Shown here one piece after another: positions 1 to 11,200 of a DNA stretch of 64,000 bases. Both the position numbers and the translations under genes were made by a program. This DNA comes from Hofstenia miamia (lineage: Eukaryota > Xenacoelomorpha > Acoela > Hofsteniidae). Below the pieces are notes generated by a model. The model had not been told where the DNA came from. It did not search any database and saw only the letters and a list, made by a program, of their open reading frames with translations. Positions within the stretch are counted from its first letter, which is position 1, and every line of letters begins with the position of its first letter. The stretch lies in the NCBI GenBank assembly GCA_900660155.1, contig CABFPE010000117.1, positions 311,239-375,238 on the forward strand, written 5' to 3'.

Positions 1-120
1 ATAAACCAAAAAGACATGCAGAGAAAAGACTGTTGTGTAAAACTAATATCATAATAATGTATTAATGAAAGCATGTATATATAAATCCTACTAATTGCAT
101 TGCATATATAATTTATTCAG

Positions 121-632
121 AAAACGAAATTGCCTTTATCATGTAAGTCTATATTTCATACGCCTGTAATGTTTAAGTATGCCAAATATTTTCACGTTTT
201 GTATAAGTGAAAAATGAATTAAACACATGGAATTTTTTATGGATAGGAAACATTGGCGAAAATGAATTACAACAATTGCAAATATTAATCATTAGAAACT
301 TATGGAATTTTTTACAATGAAAAATAGCAATGTATTTGAAAAAACGAAAGACCGAATTGCCTTTATCATGTAGGTCTATATTTTATATGCCTGTAATGTT
401 TAAGTATGGCGAATATTTTTCCATTTTGTATATTGGATATTAGGGAAAAACGAATTAATTGCATGGAATTTTTACAATTAAATAGCAGTGCATTTGAAAA
501 ACGAGATTTAGCTCTTTACATGTAATGCATAGACCCCTGAAAAACGAAATAAATTACAATGATTGCGGATGTTAATCATTAGAACGTGTGGAATTTTTTA
601 CAATTAAATATCAATCAATGTATTTGTTTAAT
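121..632. repeat. Degenerate repeat array, AT-rich
   Basis: Two long similar blocks begin with ATTGCCTTTATCATGTA at about 129 and 356, a spacing of about 227 bases, and both continue through GCCTGTAATGTTTAAGTATG. A second block, TAATCATTAGAA followed by TGGAATTTTTTACAAT, occurs at about 287 and 572. The copies are diverged and the spacing is uneven, so this is an old local duplication array rather than a clean satellite. No coding potential is seen. Confidence 0.6.
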
Positions 633-999
633 TTTGCCAAAAAATAATTTGTTTAATTTAAACCTGGCAAAAATATTTTGTCACTAGATGGCGTCCAATA
701 GAATCAATTCATTCCCTCATGACAAATAGCCATATGTGTTACGAGTACTTGTAGGTGTCTCATTAGGACCTCCTTCTGCCTTTTCTTACTACTTATAATG
801 AGTCACCTAAGTTATGCAAATATATTATTTACTGATCAAAATGATGTTTTTTATTGAAAACTTGATATTCAATTAAAATGGGCCCTAAAAATTTCAAAGA
901 TAGGTTCTTCCAGAACTAGGCAGTTTATTTCTAGCTCTATCCTTTTCTCAAAACAGCTAATCAGATTGAACACAAAGTTAACATTTTTTAAGCTCATCA

Positions 1000-1437
1000 A
1001 GAAATTAAATTACCACCTTATAATATCATTTCAATGCCTGGATTTATTCATAAGCAGAATTCCAGTTCAAAACACTTTACCTACATTCAGTATAGAAAAA
1101 AGGTTTGGAAACAATCATTCATTAATACTGCTATTCAAATTTGGAACTCATTGCTAGAGAAATAAACAGTGAATATTTGCAAGCTTTTAAGAAGTACATT
1201 TCCCTTAAGCAAAATTATATATTGAGTAAAGCATGGCTAGGATACAAATTCTACAATACCTCATTTTTGAAATGTTTATAGTAATTTATCCCTAGCCTGG
1301 TAGATTTATTATATGTATTGTTTTATTCTATTGTATTTATTTGTATAATGTTTGTATATTCGATGACACTATTCAAATATATTACCAATTTGTAATTGTT
1401 AATATTTATCTGAAAAAAGAATATCTTATCTTAACCT
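1000..1437 (+). mobile_element. LINE 3' end (5'-truncated)
   Basis: One frame near 1110-1160 reads QSFINTAIQIWNSLLEK, the typical end of a LINE reverse-transcriptase protein (a TA..IWNSL motif). The 3' part, GACACTATTCA through ATTTATCTGAA to a TATCTTA-rich end at about 1437, matches the reverse complement of 6640-6720. This indicates the same family with a TATCTTA-type tail. The copy is decayed and lacks the catalytic reverse-transcriptase region. The left boundary is approximate. Confidence 0.55.
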
Positions 1438-2159
1438 TTTTAAAAGAGAAGCCATTTTCCATATTTACAATGAATTTTCTCCCAGCCTATTATCAAATGT
1501 GAAAATCTTGGGTAGTTATATTGAGGAACATACTTTAATGCAATGTTGAACATTTATATTAAAGTGGATTGCTGTGGAAGAGGTTGTTGGAAAGATTAAC
1601 AACAATTTCGAATTTTTGAAAAAGATTTAAATTTGTGTCCATGTATTTAGAAGGTTTTGAACACATTGAGGCAACAAAAAACTTTCATCCTATCGAGGCG
1701 TGCAATGGAAAAATACAAAATCTTGTGGTGCTTTCAGTTTGAGCACAGCATTAATAGTTTTTGAGCTATAAGCATTTAATTTTCCTTATAGGATCATGAA
1801 AATTCTTCAAAAATCCACAAGCTGTTTAAGGTTAATATTAAATTTAAGGAAAGACTTTGTGTTGTAATCTCTGCTTTGTAAATTTAAAAATACATTGTAA
1901 TGTCAAAAATGAGTCACTACCAAAGCAGTTCCCAGCTACTACGCATTTTATGACTTCAAATTCTGCTAAATGCAGATTGCACTTGTTTCTCATTGCCTAC
2001 AATAATTTCTAAACACTTAAATTTATCAATTTGGGCAATAGATATAATAAAATTCAGTTTTAAGGGACTAACAGTTAATAGTTGCGTGTTAAGATACTTT
2101 TAAATATCATAAGTTTGGTTCCTAAATTATAATTCTATGCATTAAGTGATTTATTAATT

Positions 2160-2285
2160 GTAAAGCAAGAATGTGTCATCTGCGTATCGAATAATTGTAG
2201 AGTTGAGTTACGGCTTTAGTGAGATAATTTAAATAAAGTGAAAAGATAGAGCCCCAAAAATGTTCCTCGTGGAATACTTTGTAGG
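2160..2285 (-). mobile_element. LINE reverse transcriptase remnant
   Basis: Read on the minus strand, one frame gives PRGTFLGLYLFTLFK, like the LINE motif PQGT.LGP.LF. About 90 bases further on, another frame gives RYADDT, the YADD active-site motif. The two lie in different frames, so the copy is frameshifted. The fragment is short and its outer limits cannot be set. Confidence 0.45.
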
Positions 2286-2589
2286 CATTCCCCCACAATT
2301 GATAGGGTCTCACTATTCTAACACGCTGATAGTTTACCCCATTTCATACCAGACCTACTTAAATACTTTGCAATTAACAATTTTTAAATATAATACTTTT
2401 AGAAAGCATATTAAGAGAAGTGTATGTGCAATTAGTTTTTGGAAGTGTTATCTTATGATATTTAGTAGCTTCCCAATTTGAGTACCTTGGTATAAACTTA
2501 GGAAAATGTCAAAAACTTGAAATTTTTCAAAACACAATGAATGGACTATGTACAAAGGTTAAATTTATATTGAAGTCAGTGATGCATAA

Positions 2590-3824
2590 GGAAAATATAA
2601 ATTGAGAGTTAGCTTAGGAAATATCAAAAAATGTGAAAAAAATTCGTTGACATTGGTTAATAGACGTAATAAAAAAACTGTCAATCTAGTTTGCGACTTC
2701 CTTTTATACAGGACACAATTTGTTGACTTCAATGGGCGACATTCGCGACTTCTCAGCACAAACGCTGGTATACCCCAAGGCTCTATTCTGGGGCCAATCT
2801 TATTCAACTTATTATATGATGATCTTGTTTTGAACGGAGATGATGTCTCTTTAGTAAAATACGCAGATGATGCTACAATCCTACTGGGTGGAACGCGTGG
2901 TCAAGACAGGGCCCAAGAAGTGCTTTGCGCTGTGAAAGACTGGTGTAATAACAACAACCTATCGATGAACGAAGAAAAAACGGTTGAAATGTTTTTTTCT
3001 AAGGGTAGCTCTCCTTTGACTACTACACAATACCCATCTGGCAAACTCTTTCAAGCCATTAAAATCCTTGGAGTGTACATTGATAATGCCTTGTCATTTG
3101 AAGAACATGTCTCAAGGCTTCTACAAAAATGCAGAAGCAAAATGTTCCTTCTAAATAAGTTAAAGGCATAAGGTTACTCCTTACGCGAGCTCAAGATACT
3201 TTACACTGCGTTGATATTGCCAAACATAACCTATTCGGTTTCAGTATGGGGAGGATGCAGGAAGTCATTACAGCAACTCATAGACAAACTACAGAGGAAG
3301 GCAATGCGACTGGGATATACGGATAACTTTGAATCTATCGAAACAATTGTGAGAAAGTCAGATGAAAAGCTGTTGAAGAGAATGTACTATGAGGACCATT
3401 TACTATCAGATCTAGTACCTGGAAGAAGTGACTATGCCTCTACAAGTCTCCGGGAACGTTTACCAGCTTCTGAAAGAGATATTGATAGGAGATTTACGTT
3501 TATTTTTCCAAACAGATTCTTCAAGAAATACTAGCATTCTCGCTGTAACCTCCACTGTCTACCATATTCAATGATTCTCAGGTTCACACGTTACGAAATC
3601 ATCAATCTAGAAATTGTCTTCGCTTCCTATTTGCATTATCTACTTCCCAAGTCTCCAACCCTTACCAAAAACACCGACACGAAAGGAAGACCACACCAGA
3701 GCTATCACGTCCGTGAAATGCCGCAAATAACTCTGCAAGTGAGGTGAATTTTATTATAGGTCGTAAATTTAGTCAGTTTGATGTGTTTCATTCTAAAATA
3801 AAGATAATTTCTAATTTCTAATTA
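2590..3824 (+). mobile_element. LINE reverse transcriptase and C-terminal domain, 5'-truncated
   Basis: A long frame encodes the second half of a non-LTR reverse transcriptase. Visible in order are GIPQGSILGPILFNLLYDDL (motif B and following), VKYADDATI (catalytic YADD), WCNNNNLSMNEEKT and KILGVYID. One in-frame stop (TAA at 3169-3171) interrupts it, and the same frame then continues into the C-terminal domain with the phrase LVPGRSDYASTSLRERLP. The 3' UTR ends near 3824 in a TTTCTAA-type repeat. The endonuclease and the first reverse-transcriptase motifs are absent. The piece at 20718-21335 carries the matching phrase LVPSRSSYAQLRLRNRLP and belongs to the same or a close family. Confidence 0.85.
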
Positions 3825-4570
3825 AAGCCAATGCTGACATCGCAAAGCACTAAAAATACTATAGATATCAATAAAAGAAATTAGGGGAAATTAAAAACAA
3901 TCATAAGGCATGCTTTTAAAGACATGGTCCCCATTTGAGGACCTTCGTATGAAATTGGTTAAGTAATTATTTGTTCAAGAATGGTATAATTGATAGAATG
4001 CATGCTATTCCCACATAGTCATTATTATCTGTTCATTTTCTCGAGGACTCAGCCGAGAAAAGTAGAGCATCTGTTGTTGAAGTTTTTACGAAATCCAAAT
4101 GAAATAATGAAGATTTATCTTTCAAAAGTTTATTTGTCACTAAAACTCAAAAAAGCATCTTTTCAAAAATTTTTCTAAAGGGGAAGTGGTTGAAAACAGT
4201 ATGTGCAATAATTTGAATACAATTTGACATTTTTATAGTTGAACATTATCTGAAAACATATTTTTAATACATGTGCAAGATAAAAAGTTCAGCAGTATTA
4301 ATCTTTGTAAATTCAAATTTCATGCATTCCATTTATCGTAGAAAATACAACAAACGAATTTATGAAATAACCAGTCAAGTTGAAGAGAGTTGCATAACCT
4401 TTTCGAAGCCATCATTCTTCTTAAATACATTGAGCTACTAGACAAATAACACAACATATCAAAATCGATTATTTTTCAATCAAAATCTCTCTCGTCATTT
4501 TCTAACTAATTCTAATATTTAAAACTGTTTTATGATGCAAAACTATCCTTGAAATTATAAATTACGAACT
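3825..4570. other. Unassigned AT-rich stretch
   Basis: This lies between a LINE tail and the 3' end of the Rab gene. Only short open frames without recognisable motifs are present. It presumably includes the Rab 3' UTR, but no clear AATAAA on the minus strand close to the stop settles this. Confidence 0.3.
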
Positions 4571-5179
4571 CTAGCATGCTGACTGCAAACATTTCCTTTT
4601 GTTTTTGCTAGATGGTTTGTTAATAAAAATTCTGTCAATCACTGGTTTTGCTCGGTCGTCATTTTTACTTTTTATGTGTCTTGCAATGTCAAAAAATGCT
4701 TTCTCTACGTTAAAACCGGATTTAGCACTTGTTTCTATAAACTTAGCATTAAACTCAATTCCAAGTTTCTCTCCCCGTGCTTTGGGAACTACTCGATTTT
4801 CTTCCATATCACATTTATTCCCAATGATCATTTTTTCAACATTCACTCCATCAACATCTTCAATCGTCGACATCCACGTGTAAATGTTGTCGAAGCTAAT
4901 TTCATTGGTAACATCATAAACCAAAATGATTCCCAAAGCACCTCTGTAATAGGCTTTTGTTATGGAACGATATCTTTCCTGACCGGCGGTATCCCAAACT
5001 TGTAGTTTAATTATCTTACCATCAAGTACAATGTTACGTATTTTATTGTCAATACCGATTGTTGCAGTGAAGGATTTAAGGGATTCGTTGTTAGCAAATC
5101 GGAATAAAAGAGATGTTTTTCCAACTCCAGAATCTCCAATTAGAATCAATTTGTAGAGGAAATCATAGCTATCATTCAT
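4571..5179 (-). CDS. Rab-family small GTPase, Rab8/10-like, single exon
   Basis: An intact 202-residue open frame. Rab GTPases switch between GDP and GTP on vesicle membranes and recruit tethering and motor proteins. Visible motifs are the P-loop GDSGVGKT (15-22), switch I TIGID (40-44), WDTAGQE (62-68), NKCD (121-124) and ETSAK (149-153). Phrases such as [20 protein letters not shown] and [11 protein letters not shown] resemble the Rab8/Rab10/Rab13 group. Two features are odd. Position 45 is Asn in TIGIDN, where Rabs almost always have Phe, part of the hydrophobic effector-binding triad. The end KCLQSAC is not a standard CC, CXC or CAAX prenylation signal, though it has two cysteines. Many animal Rab8/10 genes have introns; this one has none, so it may be an old retrocopy or a lineage-specific Rab. 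No poly-A tail remnant was noticed. The uninterrupted frame argues against a pseudogene. Confidence 0.88.
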   Translation of the reverse strand: MNDSYDFLYKLILIGDSGVGKTSLLFRFANNESLKSFTATIGIDNKIRNIVLDGKIIKLQVWDTAGQERYRSITKAYYRGALGIILVYDVTNEISFDNIYTWMSTIEDVDGVNVEKMIIGNKCDMEENRVVPKARGEKLGIEFNAKFIETSAKSGFNVEKAFFDIARHIKSKNDDRAKPVIDRIFINKPSSKNKRKCLQSAC

Positions 5180-6445
5180 TTCAACACCAAACTCAATATT
5201 TACTAACTAATTATTTGTTATACAAAGATGTTTGCAATTGAACCTCACTGTTTATATAACAATGAAATGTGCGCCTAAATTTAACTTTCCTTCTTCAATT
5301 GAACAAAGAGAATATGCCTACGAAATACCTAATATCGATTCATTGTAAACAATATTTAAAGAAGGAATCTTTATTCAGATATTTACAAAATCCACTGATA
5401 CTTTCAGCAACTCAGAAAGCGTTAATAAATTTTCACAAATAAAATATTTCACACTTGGCTATGAAGAAGACAAAGAAGAAATATTCATTATTGTTGCAAC
5501 ATTGTTTACAAACATACTAAAAAACACATGCTGATAAACTAAATACTGCAATAACAGCATCAAAATATCCAATGCACAAAACAGAAGTTAATATTTCCAG
5601 AAATTGGATATTTAAATATATTTGCAAGTTTTTCAAATTATTGCTAGTTAAACCAATTATAGGAAGTCTATCCTGAGCAACCTTATTGAAAAATTTGGGG
5701 TAAATGGCAGCAAATTTAATACTTAACTTCTTTGAACTTATCCCGATTATCTAGTTTTCTTATATATAATATTATGACAAGTTATTCCAATTCTCAATTT
5801 TGCAATTAAAAACTGATTTTTTTGAAATATTCCATTGGAGCTTTACTTTTCCGATTGTAAAATTTTGTTTATTGAGTGAGCTACTCAAAATAGAAGGAAA
5901 TTAATTTTGAAAAGATAGTCGCTTGTTTACAATATCCCACAATTTAATTAAGAAAAACTAATAGAAAACGAAATTTTTCATGTCTGTGAAGATTTATTGA
6001 CATTAAAACACAACTTTTGAGTAGAATTAATTTTGGAATTTGATTTATATAACAATGATAGTTTAATAAACGCAACAATACATAATGTTGCTCATTATTT
6101 TGCTTAAATCATATTCTTATAATGCTTTAGTTTCTATCAGTTGAATGATTTTGATTGAAACCCTTCAATCTGTGCTCAAATTTTGTTTTAGAATTATGAA
6201 AATATATTTTCATACTAAATTACATTGCCACACGGATCTATCAAGTATTAAGCAAAGTAGCACAGCTCAAATTCCACCAAGTAATTAATAAATCGGGACG
6301 ATTTAACTTAACCAGTTAACCGCGACTGATGGTCAAGTAATTAAAATCTCGCTAAACAAGACGGAAATACTTTAAATTAGCAACATTTAACCCGACCGAG
6401 CCAAATTGAACTAATTACGCAAAATCAAAGAATTTAGCATTAAAA
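5180..6445. other. Unassigned AT-rich intergenic stretch
   Basis: No coding frame or recognisable repeat was found upstream of the Rab start. The stretch presumably holds its promoter and 5' UTR. I see nothing specific in it. Confidence 0.3.
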
Positions 6446-7869
6446 CACCGCAATTTATTGAAATCTTAAATTCTTCTAAACAAAAGGGGAAATTTTTCAT
6501 TCGTTTCATTAGGAAATCCGACTTACTAAAGAATGACATTTTAGAAATATATAGATAATATTACAGATAAAAAAATACTATATCATTTAATTCACATTTA
6601 AAAAATTAGGCAGGCCGGCTTTAGTCGACTGCAACCTAAGATAAGATAAGAGATTCTATATTCAGATAAATGTTTACAATTTAATAACATAATTTATCTG
6701 AATAGTGTCAATAATTTCAAAAAAAACCATACACTCTTACATAATGTTCTAATTGAAACGCTACATGTCAAAAGAATCTCAAGGAATAATGGTATATCAA
6801 ATGTTAAGAAACGGCGGCTCAAGTTCTAGTATTTAGTATTATTAATACGGTAGTAGCCTGGGTCCCGCGAGTAGGGGATTGGACAAGATGGGACAGCTGC
6901 CCCTTTTCATAGTGAGTTGATTGAATTGATTAGTTGTAATCCTATCGAAAGCCGAATTTCTTAGATATACTACTTGATTTTAAGAAATTTAAAATACATT
7001 TAGTATTGATTGCGTAAAATGAACATATTTTTACTGCACGAAATAACAATATCAATTCTTCCATCCCTATAAATTAAAAAACAACAAAGTATATACACAA
7101 GATCAATGAAACCAAGAATTAAAATCAAAGATAATTTCATTCATAAGTTNCACCGCAATTTATTGAAATCTTAAATTCTTCTAAACAAAAGGGGAAATTT
7201 TTCATTCGTTTCATTAGGAAATCCGACTTACTAAAGAATGACATTTTAGAAATATATAGATAATATTACAGATAAAAAAATACTATATCATTTAATTCAC
7301 ATTTAAAAAATTAGGCAGGCCGGCTTTAGTCGACTGCAACCTAAGATAAGATAAGAGATTCTATATTCAGATAAATGTTTACAATTTAATAACATAATTT
7401 ATCTGAATAGTGTCAATAATTTCAAAAAAAACCATACAAATCAACATACTTCACTCTTACATAATGTTCTAATTGAAACGCTACATGTCAAAAGAATCTC
7501 AAGGAATAATGGTATATCAAATGTTAAGAAACGGCGGCTCAAGTTCTAGTATTTAGTATTATTAATACGGTAGTAGCCTGGGTCCCGCGAGTAGGGGATT
7601 GGACAAGATGGGACAGCTGCCCCTTTTCATAGTGAGTTGATTGAATTGATTAGTTGTAATCCTATCGAAAGCCGAATTTCTTAGATATACTACTTGATTT
7701 TAAGAAATTTAAAATACATTTAGTATTGATTGCGTAAAATGAACATATTTTTACTGCACGAAATAACAATATCAATTCTTCCATCCCTATAAATTAAAAA
7801 ACAACAAAGTATATACACAAGATCAATGAAACCAAGAATTAAAATCAAAGATAATTTCATTCATAAGTT
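6446..7869. repeat. About 0.7-kb direct duplication joined by a single N
   Basis: Copy 1 runs 6446-7149 and copy 2 runs 7151-7869, separated only by one N at 7150. Both begin CACCGCAATTTATTGAAATC and end TTCATTCATAAGTT. They look identical apart from a 15-base insertion in copy 2 after ACCATACA. A single-N join of two almost identical blocks is typical of two overlapping contigs or alleles not merged by an assembler. Confidence 0.9.
6600..6930 (-). mobile_element. LINE 3' end, antisense (second copy at 7310-7650)
   Basis: On the minus strand the sequence GACACTATTCAGATAAATTA, followed by ATTTATCTGAATATAGAATC and a TATCTTATCTTA end, matches the 3' end at 1360-1437. This is a 5'-truncated LINE tail of the same family. 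It appears twice only because the surrounding block is duplicated. Confidence 0.55.
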
Positions 7870-8207
7870 AAAATTACCCATGATGAACGTTGAATTTTTT
7901 AAAATTATCTTTTAAATATTTCAAATAGAACAGTTTACAATGTGGGGTTTTACGTAGTTAGGCATTTGCGTATAATTGGAAAAATCGGCTTTCTAATTTT
8001 AATCGTAATTTTTATGAATACGAATCTACATATCAACTAATAAAATAAAAAATTGCATATCAATGATGCTTATATTTAATTATCACTTACCACAAGAAAA
8101 GAAACCTAAATGACAAAAAACCTGTTGGAACTGTTCAGTAATTATTACTAACAAATGATCAATATATTTTGAAAAATAAGTCATTAATACAAAATATAAA
8201 TTAACAT

Positions 8208-11200
8208 TTAATAAGGAATAGAACGAAGAGCGCCATCTATACGAATATTAGTGGCGTTTATATAGGAGTTTTCACAAATTGTGTGTGCTAAATGAGCGAA
8301 CTCTTCTAATTCCCCCAATCGCTTCGGCTGGGGTACGATAAATTTAAGGAACTTTAAAAACGGTTTGCTACTGTTCAAAGTAGTTGGAGTCTTGAAAAGG
8401 CCCGGAGCAATTCCATTTACTCGAATGCCACAATAACTCAAATCACGCGCAAGAGGTAGTATAGCAGCGGACAAAGCACCCTAAATCATTGTGATTTATA
8501 ATTCAATACTACAAACGTGCTATATAAAATTAAAATTAAAATGCAAATAACATTTCAATGTAGTAAACATATACTAATCCACTGCAAAATGGCATTATCT
8601 TAATAAGATAACAATTTCTTTACCCAGAAATTAACCTTTGATTTGCTAAAAAGGAACAGAATGGGAAAAAAAATTTTCTCCTTTTTTGTAGGCTTCATAA
8701 CTGCAATGACCCAATTTAGGTTTCAATACCGGTAGTAAACTGAGAATATGTGTAGGTAATATCAAATATTGTGGATAACATGGAAGGGTATTCTTATGAT
8801 TAGGCTATAAAATCTCTTCTAAATAAAGGGGGAGGATATTCAGCCAGTTTTGTCATGAGGTCTATGAATGGTTTGTGAAAATCAGTCTGTCATATAAATT
8901 AAAAGTAATGCTGAGATCATGCCATTTAGTACAGTCTGTAACAAAAAATGAGATACTTAGTAAGTACTATGCATTCAACATGTATACAATAAGAAATAAC
9001 GAGATCAAGAATGACCTTAATACAGTAATAAAAAATGTCCGAAATTCATTGGCATGTTGTCCGAATTTCATTGGTAACTTGTCCAAAATTCAATGTCATA
9101 TTTCCGAAATTCAATGTCACATTTCCGAAATTCATTGGCACATTTCCGAAATTCATTGGCACATAGTCTCAAATTCATCGGTATAAGGGGTAGATTTAGA
9201 CGTAAATTTAAATTTAGGAACGATTTAAGTTGACTTGCAAGCGATATAAATAATAATGATAATGAATGACTTTATTAGCCGCTGAAGCAAACACAACAAA
9301 AATATAAAAACACAAGTCAAGTTTTACCACAGCAAGAACAGTCCCAGGGGATAAAGTAGAAGCAGATGAAAGACTAGGCGAAGTGGGAGAAGGGCTCAGC
9401 AAAGATTTCTTGAAGCTCGGCAGCGAGGAAAAAAATCAATGGTTGTTGGAGAGTTGAGAGTTAAAATGTAATTAGCAGCAGTACAAGCACGATTGAAAAA
9501 GGAATGAAGGGTGCATGTTTCTTGGGACGACGAATGGAGAAACTGACAACACCAACAGAGCGAAGGGAGCGGGAAATTAAAGAACTTTATGAAATCAAAA
9601 GGATCAAGGTCCAATTTTCGAATGAGCAAACGATTGAACAGGAGGAGATCACAGGCATGGAAGTAGAGCGACAGCAGAAGAGTGGAGAATTTGAGAAGAG
9701 CGTCTTTATGTGGCAAGGGAAAGAACCATTTGAAAGCACGCTGCTGCAATCGTTCCATGGAGCAGACCAAGGTACGAACAGGCCGCCAACAGGAAGAAAC
9801 GTAGAGAAGAATGGCGCAAGGAATGGACTTGAACAACGCAGACGGGAAATTAATGGGAACATTGCGGAAGAGGGCAAAGAATGAGGAATTAGCTTTACGA
9901 AGACGCAAAGACACATGTCCTGACCAATTTAAATTTGCAGCAAGTTGAACTCCAAGATGAGTATGATGAGGAGAAAAGTTTAGAACGATAGGCAGACCAG
10001 AGAGGGGAGATACAGAAAAGGAAATATATAGTGTGATCAAAATTGATTGCAAAAAACCAAAGGCTTATTAAACACACTAAATATTGTTCAATTTTTGATT
10101 GCTTGGTCTCTTTTTAAAGCATTTAGTTTTTTGCAATCAATTTTGATCACAATATACATGTCTTGGTTGGGCTAAAATTAAGATGGTTAACGGAAGACCA
10201 CGTAGACAAAAGCTCAAGATCAGAGGTAATACCCAGTCTCATCGACGTACAGTACACAGATGAGGTCAGATTGAGGGAGGCCGTTGATAGCAACGAGGAA
10301 GAAGAGAACAGCAAACACAGAATCTTGAGAAGCACCACTGGAGGCAAGGGCAGCGGAAGACATAGACCAGTTGATTTTGACAGCTGGCGACGATTGGACT
10401 AGTTAAGACTGGAAAAGATGTTGAAATCAGCATCAAGGCCAAATAAATTTAATTTGTCAAGAAGAATAGAATGAGGGAGCCGATCAAAAGCTTTAGAAAT
10501 GTCAAGAAAGATAATGCAACTAGGATCATTACGATAGGAGCTTTCAATCAGAGTGAGCAATTTAGTGAGGGTAAAACGACCTGGAATGTTACCATACTGA
10601 GAAGAGATGAGCTGACGAATTTTAGGGAACACACAGCGAAAGACAAGACGCTAGAGGAAGATTAACAGCCGAGAAAAAATAGCTATTGGACTGATGAAGT
10701 GACTTGAGATGAGGGAAGCTGGTTGGATTTTAATAGTGGAGAAACCCAAGATGTTTTCCAGCAAGGTGGAAAAAGCTTAGATTAGACTTTCGGTTCCCGA
10801 AAGGGCTATGCCTGAATCGTCCTAGAGAGTAACCTCCTCGTGGTGGTTCCTGGAGAAGCGGAGACGCTGAGCCAATACTTGATGGGCGCGTCTCTTTGTG
10901 GAGTCCCGAACCTAAAGTGGACGTTAAACAATAGGGTATAAGAAGGTGCAACCATGTGTGCTTTGCACATATGGGGGCGGTGACGATGATGTGAGACTGT
11001 CTGTTCTGTGGAGCAGACGGCGACGTCTTTGCCCAGAGCCGTAGAGTGCGTCTACGAGGGCAGTTATACAGAGGATTTTCCTCTGTCTCTGGCCTCTAGA
11101 TAGGCCTAGGCNNNNNNNNNNNNNNNNNNNNNNNNNNNNNNNNNNNNNNNNNNNNNNNNNNNNNNNNNNNNNNNNNNNNNNNNNNNNNNNNNNNNNNNNN

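Noticed and set aside
4599-5005. Plus-strand frames of 94 and 109 codons
   Set aside because: They are antisense shadows of the Rab gene.
9033-9185. CRISPR-like array
   Set aside because: Units are contiguous 21-bp repeats without unique spacers; it is a minisatellite in eukaryotic DNA.
9504-9884. 126-codon plus-strand frame rich in Glu and Arg
   Set aside because: Antisense shadow of the LINE C-terminal domain, whose minus-strand reading has recognisable motifs.
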